From: Kineosporia sp. NBRC 101731
Lineage (GTDB): Bacteria > Actinomycetota > Actinomycetes > Actinomycetales > Kineosporiaceae
DNA: 64,000 nt
Assembly: GCF_030269305.1 (NCBI RefSeq)
Contig: NZ_BSTC01000016.1
Span: 62,001 to 126,000 of the forward strand
Direction: 5' to 3'
Positions within the stretch are counted from its first letter, which is position 1. Each line of letters opens with the position of its first letter. A program made the translations under genes and the position numbers. This document shows positions 36,919 through 45,650 of this stretch, in pieces. Under the pieces are notes generated by a model that had not been told where the DNA came from, did not search any database, and was given only the letters and a program-made list of their open reading frames with translations.

Positions 36919-37620
36919 ATGCGCGCACTACGTCTGACCGTCGCGGTGGCCGCGGGGGTCGTCGCGCTGGGGGCCGCGGGCTTCGCCGCGTATCCGGCCT
37001 TCGCCGATGACACGCCCGGCCCGGGTTCCAGCGTCGGCGCGGCGCCGGTTCCGGGACCGGACCGGATCAAGGACGCACTCAAGGGCCTGGTCGACGACGG
37101 CACCATCACCCAGGACCAGGCCGACAAGGTGGCGGAGAAACTCGCCGACTCCCAGGGGCCTCGCAGGGGTCAGGCCGGGCGTGGCTTCGGGGGTGGGCCC
37201 GGCGGTGGCTTCGGCGGTGGCTTCGGTGTGGCCCAGGACGAGCTGGCCAAGGCGCTGGGGTTGTCCACGGACGACCTGCGTAGCGCTCTGGCCGACGGCA
37301 CGTCGGTCAAGGAGCTGGCCCAGAAGCAGGGGAAGGACCTGGATGACGTGATCGATGCCCTGGTCACGGCGGCGACCGCGAAGATCGACCAGGCCGTCAC
37401 TGACGGGAAGCTGTCGCAGGACCGCGCCGACGAGCTGAAGCCGAAGCTGAAGGAACGCATCACCGCCCTGATCGAGAAGGGCGGTCCGCGCGGGCACGTC
37501 CGGGGTGGGCAGAGCCGGTCAGGGGACGATGAGCAGAGGGACGAGGGCACTCCGGCTCCCAGCGCCCCGGCTCCCAGTGCTCCGGCCCGGCCCCAGAACA
37601 GCGACACCTCGTTCCTGTAG
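36919..37620 (+). CDS. Secreted protein with two DUF2680-like helical segments
   Basis: A 233-residue product with a signal peptide (MRALRLTVAVAAGVVALGAAG, cleavage near AFA-DD). Two related helical segments follow, each of the form DGxITQDQADKVAEKL (about 45-75) and DGKLSQDRADELKPKL (about 150-180). Between them are a Gly-rich linker (GRGFGGGPGGGFGGGFG) and an LSTDDLRSALADGTSVKELAQKQGKD segment. The tail is Ala/Pro/Ser-rich. ATG 36919 has GAGGGG upstream; the frame extends to 36727 but that part looks non-coding. Similar exported proteins are common in actinobacteria with no proven role. Confidence 0.8.
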   Translation: MRALRLTVAVAAGVVALGAAGFAAYPAFADDTPGPGSSVGAAPVPGPDRIKDALKGLVDDGTITQDQADKVAEKLADSQGPRRGQAGRGFGGGPGGGFGGGFGVAQDELAKALGLSTDDLRSALADGTSVKELAQKQGKDLDDVIDALVTAATAKIDQAVTDGKLSQDRADELKPKLKERITALIEKGGPRGHVRGGQSRSGDDEQRDEGTPAPSAPAPSAPARPQNSDTSFL

Positions 37621-37674
37621 CGATACCCGCGGCCCCTCGGTGATCCCGCCGTCGTGACTGGCTCGGGATTGACG

Positions 37675-37824
37675 GTGCGCGCTGTGCTGAAGGTCGGGGT
37701 CGTCGGGCTCGGGACGATGGGGGCGCCGATGATCGCGGGCATCCAGGAGGAGCTGGTCGCCGCGGGCTTCGGCGACGAGGACGTGAGCAACCTGGCCCGG
37801 CACACCCGCTCCGAAGACGCCTGA
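37675..37824 (+). pseudogene. Remnant of an NAD-binding beta-hydroxyacid dehydrogenase
   Basis: A 49-codon frame (GTG to TGA) joins the two ends of a 3-hydroxyisobutyrate dehydrogenase/GarR-type enzyme. The start KVGVVGLGTMGAPMIAG is the Rossmann GxGxxG motif of that family. The end ELVAAGFGDEDVSNLARHTRS resembles its C-terminus, where such enzymes stop. About 240 residues between are missing, including the catalytic Lys. The simplest reading is an in-frame internal deletion that left a non-functional stub. A short functional peptide is possible but less likely. Confidence 0.65.
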
Positions 37825-37921
37825 ACCCTTCCCCACCCGTCTCCTCTTACACCCGACGAGCTTAATCGTTATCGGGATGTGACAATGGCTGCGCGGATGC
37901 GGGTTGGACGAGGAGTCGGCA

Positions 37922-38989
37922 ATGGCGGATTCACAGGCGCGGGCAACGGGGTCCGAAGCAGGATCTGAAGCGGACTCGGCGGCGTTGTGGGGGCCGCCGG
38001 GGCAGGACCCGGTCGATATCAACCCGGCCACCCCGCCGACCCGGCGGTCGCCGGATGCGCCGGCCACGACGTCCACCATCGTGCCGAACCGCACCGCCGA
38101 CCGGCCCGCACCCGTGCTCGAGAGCCTCGACGGGCAGGGGCAGGTGGCCGAGTTCGATCTCGGCGACCGGTCGGTGGTGGTGGCCGAGAGCAAGCAGATG
38201 GAGGACGCGCCGGACTGGACGACCGATCTCGACGGGCCCGACGGGTGGGTTGACGAGGGAGGCCGGGCGGCCCCGGCGTCGTCCGGTCGCCGAAGGCTCT
38301 TCCTCACCGCGGCGGCCGTGTTCGCGCTGGTGCTGGCCGGTCTGACCGGGTCGGCGCTGTTCGGGGACGACGAACCCCCGCTGCCGACCGGGGAGACCGT
38401 GGTGCTGGGACGGCATCTGACGGCTCCCGTGGCGTTGCACCTGCCCGAGGGCGCCACCGCCACGGCCGACGACAGCTACGTGGGGGTGCAGTTCGCCGGT
38501 GGTGGCTGGGTCCTGGTCACCGTGCCCGAGCAGGTGGTGCAGCCCGACGGCTCCCGGGCCGCGATGCCGGCCGATCCGGCAGCCTGGTTGCAGGCTCATC
38601 CGGACGTGTACGTCAGCGGCATCCGCCAGGTGCAGGTGGACGGGCGCAAGGCCACGCAGCTCGACTACCGGCGCTCGGCGATGGCCGAACCCCAGAGCCG
38701 CTACGCCCGCCTGCCGCTGTTCTGCGGCTGGCGGGGCGGTAGCAGCCTGGACGACACGAGCATCTACCGGGCGGGCCGGGGCCCCTCGAGCCAGGAGTGC
38801 ACGAAGATCACCGACGGAGCTCGCGTGCGTGCCACCTTCATCCCGATCGGGGGACGAACCGTGCTGGTCGAGGCGATCTGGAGGCCCTACGGCGTATGGG
38901 GCTGGCGGATGCCCGCCTCCCTGAGCGACTCCTACGACGACCTGCTCGACGGGCTCGCCCCCCGCGTCACAACACGCCCTAGTACCTAG
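37922..38989 (+). CDS. Membrane-anchored protein of unknown function
   Basis: A 355-residue protein: a polar, probably disordered cytoplasmic N-terminal part (about 1-120), one membrane segment (about 122-146, RRLFLTAAAVFALVLAGLTGSALFG) and an external domain of about 205 residues. The external part includes VVLGRHLTAPVALHLPEGATA, GVQFAGGGWVLVTVPEQVV and a late pair of cysteines (FCGW, QECTK) that could form a disulfide. ATG 37922 follows GAGGAG by seven bases. Its 3' end overlaps the convergent NRPS-like gene by four bases. No family recognised. Confidence 0.7.
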   Translation: MADSQARATGSEAGSEADSAALWGPPGQDPVDINPATPPTRRSPDAPATTSTIVPNRTADRPAPVLESLDGQGQVAEFDLGDRSVVVAESKQMEDAPDWTTDLDGPDGWVDEGGRAAPASSGRRRLFLTAAAVFALVLAGLTGSALFGDDEPPLPTGETVVLGRHLTAPVALHLPEGATATADDSYVGVQFAGGGWVLVTVPEQVVQPDGSRAAMPADPAAWLQAHPDVYVSGIRQVQVDGRKATQLDYRRSAMAEPQSRYARLPLFCGWRGGSSLDDTSIYRAGRGPSSQECTKITDGARVRATFIPIGGRTVLVEAIWRPYGVWGWRMPASLSDSYDDLLDGLAPRVTTRPST

Positions 38990-41628
38990 TACTGATTCGG
39001 CCAGGACTTGCTGCGGCGGAACAACCGGGGACGCGCCTGTTCCCGACGGCGGCGGGTGCCCGCCGGGGTGCGCTTCTGGGCCGGTTCCAGCGCTTCCCAG
39101 ATCACCTCGGACGTCTTGAGGGCGAACGGGTCCCGCAGGATCGACATGTGGTCGCCGGGCACGTGGGTGAGCCGCCAGGTGCCGGTCAGGTAGGGCGCCC
39201 AGGCGCGGCGGTCCTCCTTCTCCTCACTGTCGGCGGCCACGATCACGAGCGTCTCGCCGTCGAACGGCTTGCCCTTGTACATGCGGTGCAGGTAGTTGCT
39301 CTGCCGCCAGAACCGCCAGTACTGGTCGTCGCCGGGGGTGCCGCGCAGGCCCGTGGTGGCCACGCCGAGGGCCGTCTTCAGCCGCTGTACCGTCGAACCC
39401 TCGGAATTGGCGTGTGATTTCCGGTCCGGCGGGAACGAGTCCAGCACGATCAGCAGGCCGATCTCCTCGCCGGCGTCGCGCAGCTGGTGCGCGACCTCGG
39501 TCGCGACCACCCCGCCGAACGAGTGCCCACCGATGAAATAGGGCCCGTTGGGCTGAATCTGGCGCAGCATCTTGATGTGGCGGCGGGCCGAGGCCTCGAC
39601 CGTCCAGTCCGGGATGCCGCGCGCCTCCAGCCCGTAGGCCTGCAGCGCGTAGACCGGCTGGTCGTCGGGCAGGTGACGCACCAGCGGCACCAGCGTCACG
39701 CCGAGCCCGCCGCCCCCGGTCAGCAGAAACAGCGGAGGACGGGAACCCCTGGCCCGCAACGGAATCAGGGTCTGGTTGGCGGCATCGACCTTACGTGTGA
39801 CCCGCTCGGCGAACTCGCCCAGGGTAGGTGCCTGCACCAGCACGGTGGTCTGCGCCTCGCTGGTCGAGACCCCGAGCTCGGAGTGCATCCGGCTCATCAG
39901 GCTCTCGGCGGCCAGTGAGTCGCCCCCGAGCTCGAAGAAGTCGTCGTTCAGGCTGATCTCGGGTAGGGCGAGCACACTGCACCAGAGCGCGCGAACCACT
40001 TCCTGCCACTCGGACAGGTGCTCCTTGGTGGCACCGGCCCGCACCTGCGGAGCTTCGGGCAGCCCGGCCCGGTCGAGCTTGCCGCGGTCGGTACGGGGCA
40101 GGGCCTCGATGAACACGATGCTCTCGGGAACCATGTACGAGGGCAGCACCTCGGTCAGCCGCTGCCGCACCGAGGCCGCGCTCGGCCGCTCGGCCGTCGA
40201 CACGATGTACGAGACCAGGCGCTTGCCCCCGTTCTCGTCGCCCTTCCCGGCGCCGACAGTCAGGGATTCGGTGATGTCGTCCAGCGCCGAGAGCGCCGCG
40301 TCGATCTCGCCCGGTTCCACCAGGTAGCCGCGGATCTTCACACTGTGGTCGCGGCGGCCCAGCAGGCGCAGCGCACCGTTCTGGTCGACCGTGCCGACAT
40401 CGCTGCTGCGATAGGTGCGGGAGCCGTCGGTGCTGAGGGGGGTGGGGGTGAAGGCCGCGTCGGTGGCGGCCTGGTCGCCCAGGTAGCCCACGGCAAAGTT
40501 CCGCCCGGTCAGTGTCACGGTGCCGGAGCCCGTTACGGGCACCGGGGTTCCGTTCTCGTCGACCAGCGTCAGGTCGATGTCGGGCATGGGCTGCCCGACC
40601 GGCAGCAGACCCTCGATTGCCGGATGGGTGCTGTCCACCCGGTACTCGGTGAGCAGACCGGTCTCGGACGAGCCGTACCGGTTGCGGATCAGGCAGCCGG
40701 GCGGCAGCAGCGCGCGGGCGGCCTCGATGTCGGGCCCGTACGCGGCCTCACCGGCGATCGTGACGCTGGTGAGACGCCGCAGGAGCTGCGGGTTCGGCGA
40801 AATACCCACGAAATTGCGCAGAATGGCCGGGCTGGCCTGCACGATCGTGACGTTGTTCTGCTCGATCCAGGCCGGCAGGGAGCCGATGCCGCGACTGCGG
40901 ATGTCGTACATGGCCATCGTGGTGCCGACCAGGATGCCGGCGCAGGTGGCCATCAGCCCGGCGTGGAAGGCCATCGGCAGGGTGTGGGCCACCACGTCGT
41001 CGGCGCCGTAGCAGTGGGAGGCACTGGCATTGGCCCAGGCGTCGCGCACCAGCATGCGGTGGTCGTTGACGACGACCTTGGGACGCCCGGTGGAACCGGA
41101 GGTGAAGGCGTAGGCGGCCGCGTCGGTGGGTTGCGGGCCGGTGGCCCAGAGATCTTCGAGATCGGACTCAGTACCGCAGTTCTCGGCGGAACCGTCGACC
41201 ACTACCTGGCCCACGAGCTGCGCCGCGGCCTCCGCGTTGGCCTGATCGGTCAGGCACAGCTGCACGTCCACCCGCTCGACGAAGGCCTGTAGCCGGGCCG
41301 GGGGAGTGCGGGGGTCGAGCACCAGGATGGGGTGACCGGAGGTGACGATGCCCCACAGCGCGGCGACAGCGGCGGCGCCGTGCGAGTACAGCAGGGCGAC
41401 CGGTCGCTGCGCCGGCGAACCGGCCGCCGCGGCCCGCACCTGACGCCTCACCGCGGCGACGCGCAGGGCGAACTCGCCATAGGTCAGGCGCAGCTCGTCG
41501 TCGTGCACGGCGAGTGCACCGGGCTGAGAAGTAACTACGTGGTGTAGCCGAGCGACGCTGCCCGTCTCGACGTCCGCATACGCCAGCGGATCGACATGGC
41601 GCTCCGTCTGAACGGTTTGCGCGCTCAT
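38986..41628 (-). CDS. Single-module NRPS-like enzyme (A-PCP-TE)
   Basis: An 880-residue enzyme with three domains. The adenylation domain (about 25-525) shows A3 FTSGSTGRPK (175-184), A5 NRYGSSETG (about 316-324), A7/A8 TYRSSDVG and RDHSVKIRGYLVEPGEID, and A10 PRTDRGKLDR with the catalytic Lys. The carrier domain has the phosphopantetheine Ser571 in FFELGGDSLAAE. The type I thioesterase (about 630-850) has GHSFGG with Ser703 and a late PGDHMS His. There is no condensation domain. Such A-T-TE enzymes, best known from fungi and a few bacteria, dimerise aryl or indole oxo-acids into quinones or furanones; loading of a single amino or hydroxy acid is the other option. The gene stands alone; no tailoring genes are evident next to it. 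Confidence 0.9.
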   Translation of the reverse strand: MSAQTVQTERHVDPLAYADVETGSVARLHHVVTSQPGALAVHDDELRLTYGEFALRVAAVRRQVRAAAAGSPAQRPVALLYSHGAAAVAALWGIVTSGHPILVLDPRTPPARLQAFVERVDVQLCLTDQANAEAAAQLVGQVVVDGSAENCGTESDLEDLWATGPQPTDAAAYAFTSGSTGRPKVVVNDHRMLVRDAWANASASHCYGADDVVAHTLPMAFHAGLMATCAGILVGTTMAMYDIRSRGIGSLPAWIEQNNVTIVQASPAILRNFVGISPNPQLLRRLTSVTIAGEAAYGPDIEAARALLPPGCLIRNRYGSSETGLLTEYRVDSTHPAIEGLLPVGQPMPDIDLTLVDENGTPVPVTGSGTVTLTGRNFAVGYLGDQAATDAAFTPTPLSTDGSRTYRSSDVGTVDQNGALRLLGRRDHSVKIRGYLVEPGEIDAALSALDDITESLTVGAGKGDENGGKRLVSYIVSTAERPSAASVRQRLTEVLPSYMVPESIVFIEALPRTDRGKLDRAGLPEAPQVRAGATKEHLSEWQEVVRALWCSVLALPEISLNDDFFELGGDSLAAESLMSRMHSELGVSTSEAQTTVLVQAPTLGEFAERVTRKVDAANQTLIPLRARGSRPPLFLLTGGGGLGVTLVPLVRHLPDDQPVYALQAYGLEARGIPDWTVEASARRHIKMLRQIQPNGPYFIGGHSFGGVVATEVAHQLRDAGEEIGLLIVLDSFPPDRKSHANSEGSTVQRLKTALGVATTGLRGTPGDDQYWRFWRQSNYLHRMYKGKPFDGETLVIVAADSEEKEDRRAWAPYLTGTWRLTHVPGDHMSILRDPFALKTSEVIWEALEPAQKRTPAGTRRRREQARPRLFRRSKSWPNQY

Positions 41629-41891
41629 TCCTTGCCCCTCCCTAGGTCTGACGTAACGTCATATTTGCCCATCCTGACGTTGCGAGAGACTTCACGACCA
41701 ACGCCGACCAATATGCCAAGGAGACCGGGAATCGGTCGCGAGAGCAAGTGAAACCCGTAGGTAGACACAGGGTTGTAATGCACCGATTGGTGTCACTAGG
41801 GTAGTAATTGGCCGGGCACCATAATGGGTGATGCCTGAGAGAAATCGGAGAAGCGCCACACTCCCCGATGCCAGTTTCGTAGGGTGAGCGC

Positions 41892-42764
41892 ATGACCGAG
41901 ACCCCCAGCCCCTGGGCTACCCGCCGTCGTGCTCCGGTGCGCTCCACCCCCCAGGACCTCCATCTCTCGGCGATGACTCTGCGTTACTGCTCTTTCTCGG
42001 ACCGGGTTCTTGCCGCAGCGGCCGCGGGGTTCAGCGGGATCGGTCTGGGCGCGGTCGACTACCTGGACGCCCGGCGCTCGGAGTTCTCCGAGGAACAGCT
42101 CGCCGATTATGTGTCCCGGCACGGTCTGCGGGTGGTCGAGCTGGAATTCCTGGCCGACTGGTGGCGTGAGGCCGACGTGCGCGGCGTTCGACTCGAAGAA
42201 GATCTTCTTTTCTATCTGGCCGACCTGCTCGAGGTTCCCCAGATCAATGTCGGCCTCTTCGCCGAGGTGCCCTTCGACGTCCAGAAAATGCAGTTCCGCC
42301 GCCTGTGCACCCGGGCCGCCGACCACGGCGTCCGCATCGCCCTGGAGTTCATGCCCTACAGCAGCCTGCGCACCCTCGACGCGGCCCGCGAGCTCGTCTC
42401 CTGCGCCGACACCGACAACGCGGGGCTGATGCTCGACGCGTGGCACTGGCACCGCTCCGGGGGTACCCCCGACGAACTGCGGACCCTGAGCGCCTCTGAG
42501 GTGTTCGCCGTGCAGCTGTGTGACGCGTCCGCCGTCCCGAACCCCGACCTGCGTCACGAGGGCCGCCACGAGCGGCTCCTGCCCGGCGAGGGCGTGGTGG
42601 ACCTGACCGGCTTCCTCGGCGCGCTGACCGAGATCGGCGTCGACCTGCCCCTGGCCGTCGAGGTGCTGTCCGACCAGCTCGACGCCCGGCACCCGGTGGA
42701 GGTGGCCCGGCTGGCGGCGCAGTCGGTGGCGCCGCTGTTGTCGGAGCGCGCCGCGGTGGCTTAG
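41892..42764 (+). CDS. Sugar phosphate isomerase/epimerase-like TIM-barrel protein
   Basis: A 290-residue member of the xylose-isomerase-like/AP endonuclease 2 barrel superfamily. It shows FSGIGLGAVDYLDARRSEFSEEQLADYVSRHGLRVVELEFLADW, RIALEFMPYSSLRTLDAARELV, GLMLDAWHWHRSGG and LPGEGVVDLTGFLGALTEIGVDLPLAVEVLSD, where Glu, Asp, His and Glu metal ligands are expected. Typical relatives isomerise or epimerise sugars or inositols. It is divergent from the NRPS-like gene (263-bp gap with both promoters) and converges on the next gene with an 11-bp gap. Confidence 0.82.
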   Translation: MTETPSPWATRRRAPVRSTPQDLHLSAMTLRYCSFSDRVLAAAAAGFSGIGLGAVDYLDARRSEFSEEQLADYVSRHGLRVVELEFLADWWREADVRGVRLEEDLLFYLADLLEVPQINVGLFAEVPFDVQKMQFRRLCTRAADHGVRIALEFMPYSSLRTLDAARELVSCADTDNAGLMLDAWHWHRSGGTPDELRTLSASEVFAVQLCDASAVPNPDLRHEGRHERLLPGEGVVDLTGFLGALTEIGVDLPLAVEVLSDQLDARHPVEVARLAAQSVAPLLSERAAVA

Positions 42765-42775
42765 GAGGTGGTCGG

Positions 42776-43978
42776 CTACTGCTCGCCCACCCAGGCCTGC
42801 ACCTGCTCCGGGCTGGACCGGGGCGCGTCGATGAAATGGGGGACGAAGCGCGCCTGGGTGTCCGTGATCAGGCGCCCCGCGTCCGTCTCCCGGATCCCCA
42901 GCCCGGCCGCCCTGTCGCCGATCACCCACGTCCCCAGGACCGGAAGGCAATCCCCGATCCGTGGAACCTCCTGGTACTTCTGGTAGATCGCGGTCTGACC
43001 CTGCGTGTGCCGCTCCTCGACCCCGGCCGCGACCCGTCCGTTCCTGATCACCTTGACGCCCGCGCCCTCCCAGCCGTGCACGGGCTTCACCACGTAGTCG
43101 CGCCCCAGCTTCTCCGGCGACCAGTAGGCCGGCAGCAGGTTCGGGTGCCCCTCGTACAGCTCCCACATCGTCGCCAGCACGGCCTTGGACCCGGTGAGCA
43201 CCTTGTGCACGGGCTCCAGCCAGGTGGTGCTGCTCTCGAGAGCCCGCTGCCCGAAATCCTCCGCCAGCATCCACTCCCAGGGATACATGGCGAAACAGGT
43301 CTTCACCTCGTCGTTCTCAAGACCCATGAAGGTCGTCGAACCAGGTCTCAGACCGAGCTGATCGATCGGCAGCGTGATCGCCCGGCCACCCGCCTCCCGC
43401 ACCGTGTCGGCGACGTAGGCGATCGTGTTCCAGTCTTCCAGTGGCTCCGAGACTCCCGCCACCAGATGCACGAACTCGTTGTCCTTCAGATGCTGCTGCC
43501 AGGTGTGAACCAGGCGCTCGTGCAGCATGTTCCACTGATCACGATCGGGCTGAACGCTCTCCAGCCAGGTCCACTGCGTCACCGCGGTCTCGACCAGCGC
43601 CGCCGGGGTGTCGGCGTTGTACTCCAGCATCTTGGCCGGCCCCACGCCGTCCCAGATCAGATCGAAACGCCCGTAGAGCGACCAGTTCTCCTCCGCCGAC
43701 TTCCGCAGGTACGGCCAGGCGTACTCCGGAATGCCGAGCTTCTTCAGCGTTTCCGGGTCGTGACACATCACCCGGGTGGCGTGCATGGCCATCTGGTGCA
43801 GCTCGTTCGTGACCCGCTCGAGCTCGTCCACCTGGATCTCGGAGAACCGGTACGCCGCCCCCTCGAACCAGTACGGCAGCTCGTCCCCACCGTCGTTGCG
43901 CTCGCGGGCGTAGGCCAGGCCCTCTTCCTCGACGATGCGGTAGACGTCGGGGCGAGGCGTCTGCGGAAGCCGGATCAC
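42776..43978 (-). CDS. Glutathionylspermidine synthase-like ATP-grasp protein (YgiC family)
   Basis: A 400-residue protein of the GSP synthase C-terminal family. Seen: MLEYNADTPAALVETAVTQWTWL, the ATP-grasp segment RDYVVKPVHGWEGAGVKVI with candidate nucleotide Lys, GQTAIYQKYQEVP, and WVIGDRAAGLGIRETDAGRLITD. E. coli GSP synthetase joins glutathione and spermidine; stand-alone YgiC-type proteins of this size lack the amidase domain and have no proven substrate. Actinobacteria normally use mycothiol rather than glutathione, so the true substrate is open. It overlaps an upstream lipoprotein gene by ATGA, matching the ygiB-ygiC layout known in enterobacteria. Confidence 0.87.
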   Translation of the reverse strand: MIRLPQTPRPDVYRIVEEEGLAYARERNDGGDELPYWFEGAAYRFSEIQVDELERVTNELHQMAMHATRVMCHDPETLKKLGIPEYAWPYLRKSAEENWSLYGRFDLIWDGVGPAKMLEYNADTPAALVETAVTQWTWLESVQPDRDQWNMLHERLVHTWQQHLKDNEFVHLVAGVSEPLEDWNTIAYVADTVREAGGRAITLPIDQLGLRPGSTTFMGLENDEVKTCFAMYPWEWMLAEDFGQRALESSTTWLEPVHKVLTGSKAVLATMWELYEGHPNLLPAYWSPEKLGRDYVVKPVHGWEGAGVKVIRNGRVAAGVEERHTQGQTAIYQKYQEVPRIGDCLPVLGTWVIGDRAAGLGIRETDAGRLITDTQARFVPHFIDAPRSSPEQVQAWVGEQ

Positions 43979-44394
43979 CCGCCCACGCTCCCACCGTGGG
44001 CGCGGCTGGTCTTGCCGAAGCCGCCGCGCGAGAGAGCCGACTTGGTGCTCTGCTTCGTCACCGTGCCACCGGCCGTGTCGCCACCGCCGTAGACCGCCCC
44101 GTGGCCGCTCGGGATCGAGCCCACCGAGCCGGGGTAGCTCGACATCTTGCCGCCCACGGCCGGGAAGGACGTGCCGCGGGGGAAGAGACGCCAGAGGTAG
44201 ACGCCGCCACCGTGCGACGAGCTACCGCCGTTGTGGTCGCACTCGTCGTCGTCGACCCGGGTCTGTGTGGTCTGGTTCACGCACACACCCTGGTGGTCTT
44301 TCTGCGGCTGACTGCCGCATCCGGAGAGCACTGCCGCTGCGAACAGAGCCGTGCCGCTGGCTACCACCATGGTGCTGCGCCTTCGAGGGTTCAC
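43975..44394 (-). CDS. Lipoprotein co-transcribed with YgiC-like gene
   Basis: A 139-residue lipoprotein from GTG 44394: basic n-region (MNPRRRSTMV), hydrophobic core, and lipobox VLSGC with lipidation Cys26. The mature part is Gly/Ser/His-rich, with a CVNQTTQTRVDDDEC segment holding two cysteines and a tail rich in Gly. The frame is open upstream to 44634, but that extension has no signal-like start. It overlaps the YgiC-like gene by four bases. It plays the positional role of YgiB but shares little obvious sequence with it. Function unknown. Confidence 0.75.
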   Translation of the reverse strand: MNPRRRSTMVVASGTALFAAAVLSGCGSQPQKDHQGVCVNQTTQTRVDDDECDHNGGSSSHGGGVYLWRLFPRGTSFPAVGGKMSSYPGSVGSIPSGHGAVYGGGDTAGGTVTKQSTKSALSRGGFGKTSRAHGGSVGG

Positions 44395-44732
44395 CCGTAC
44401 CGATCGTTCCCGTCTGTCATGAGCTGGTGTCTGTGTCTGCGCTTCTGACGACACGGGGGCGGGGGTCTGTTGCACGAGTTCCCGCACGATCTTGTGCTGC
44501 CGGTCACGGTGGGCGTCACGGGAGGGTGGCATGTGCACGGGAACCACTCTGGCCCGTGCCGGGGCGTCCGCATGTCGGAATTCGTCGTAAGTGCCTGACC
44601 AGGGCAGACGTGCCTGCCGGCATCCGTTGTTCACCAGATGTCCGGGACCGGGACCGTCGGCCCCCGCGCTGCCGGTAATCTTGCCTCCGGCGCCCTCGGG
44701 TGCTTCCTGCCCACAGTGACGTGGCGCAGGGC
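44395..44732. other. Intergenic region before the CAT tRNA
   Basis: 338 bp without a supported gene. The minus-strand frame of the lipoprotein stays open through part of it (to 44634) but lacks a ribosome site or conserved look. A -10-like TAATCT lies at 44676-44681, about 50 bp before the tRNA. The promoters of the lipoprotein gene and of the tRNA should both be here. Nothing else was recognised. Confidence 0.5.
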
Positions 44733-44806
44733 GGGCCAGTAGCTCAATAGGTTAGAGCAGCGGACTCATAATCCGTAGGTCGCGGGTTCGAACCCCGCCT
44801 GGCCCA
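44733..44806 (+). tRNA. tRNA with CAT anticodon (Ile2 or elongator Met)
   Basis: A 74-base cloverleaf: acceptor GGGCCAG with CTGGCCC plus discriminator A, D arm GCTCAATAGGTTAGAGC, anticodon arm CGGACTCATAATCCG (CAT), and T arm GCGGGTTCGAACCCCGC. It lacks initiator features (three G-C pairs next to the anticodon loop). CAT is shared by elongator tRNA-Met and by the tRNA-Ile whose C34 is changed to lysidine by TilS; the GGGCC acceptor hints at the latter, but sequence alone does not settle it. The 3' CCA is not fully encoded. Confidence 0.9.
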
Positions 44807-44911
44807 CCTGCTTTGAGCTGCATTAACGTCGGTTTCAAGATCCTTACCGAGCCGATTTTGCAATCGCTCAGCACAGAACGGTGCCGGAGACCCGTAGCCC
44901 GGAACGACGAA

Positions 44912-44947
44912 GCACCAGGCCCGGACTCGGGGGTCCGTGACCTGGCG
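44912..44947 (-). terminator. Stem after the secreted-protein fragment
   Basis: GCACCAGG at 44912-44919 and CCTGGCGC at 44941-44948 pair apart from one mismatch, with an inner GGAC/GTCC pair between. It lies about 20 bases past the stop of the minus-strand gene. No T run. Likely terminator, moderate support. Confidence 0.45.
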
Positions 44948-44966
44948 CTCGTGGTGACCGAGGTCG

Positions 44967-45470
44967 TTACTTCACCTTGACGCGGGCAGTCGGGCTGGTG
45001 ACCCGGTCGGATGCCGCGTCACCGGCGAAGGACCACCGGAACGATGCCGCGGCCGTCACCTTGACGGACGTCTTCACCGTGCCCTTCGCATCGGCCTTGA
45101 CCTTTTTCACGTTGGTCCACTGACCGCCCTTGACCTGCTGCAGCGTCAGCGTCCGGGACGCGTACGGCTTGAACGACCAGGTGCTCCAGTCGGCGCGGGT
45201 GAGCGAACCGGTGATCGTGGTCGTCTTGCCCTTCTTGACCGCTGCGGGGGTGGCCTTCGCGGTCATCCGGGTTTCCCGGACGACCGTCAGGCTCCCGGCG
45301 CTGCCGCTGTCGACGAGGGCGGTCCCGTCGGCGGAGGAGGCCCACACCTCGGCCTGCCACTTGCCGGCCAGACCGTTGCTGCGCAGGTCGTACGGAAGAT
45401 CCCAGAGGTAGACGTCGGCTGAGCACTTGTTCGACGGCACAGATGTGCAGGTCACCTTTGATCTTGACAA
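44967..45470 (-). CDS. Ig-like secreted protein lacking a signal peptide (probable 5'-truncated remnant)
   Basis: The 167-residue frame encodes a beta-rich product: VYLWDLPYDLRSNGLAGKWQAEVWASSADGTALVDSGSAG, then a bacterial Ig-like stretch (TRMTAKATPAAVKKGKTTTITGSL, SRTLTLQQVKGGQWTNVKKVKADAKGTVKTSVKVTAAASFRWSFAGDAAS) ending with a Val-Lys tail. Related actinobacterial proteins are exported, but no signal peptide precedes this one, and it begins with a weak TTG start. I think the 5' part has been lost. Upstream sequence up to the permease has no convincing missing half in another frame. It could be listed as a pseudogene. Confidence 0.55.
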   Translation of the reverse strand: MSRSKVTCTSVPSNKCSADVYLWDLPYDLRSNGLAGKWQAEVWASSADGTALVDSGSAGSLTVVRETRMTAKATPAAVKKGKTTTITGSLTRADWSTWSFKPYASRTLTLQQVKGGQWTNVKKVKADAKGTVKTSVKVTAAASFRWSFAGDAASDRVTSPTARVKVK

Positions 45471-45650
45471 AATCTCTACACACTCGCTGTGGCGAAGTCC
45501 GCATTGTCCCGTGTTCCGCCGGTAACTTCGGCTGGGCTACGTACTGGACCAGCGATGGCAGCCCCCCGCAGCAGATAGGAACGGTTGGACGACGCTGTCG
45601 GGCCGGACACGTCGGGCGCCTCCTGTGAAGATGAGAGACACGGTGAGGGC

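Noticed and set aside
39144-41292. Plus-strand ORFs opposite the NRPS-like gene
   Set aside because: They are antisense shadows with biased composition and no conserved motif.
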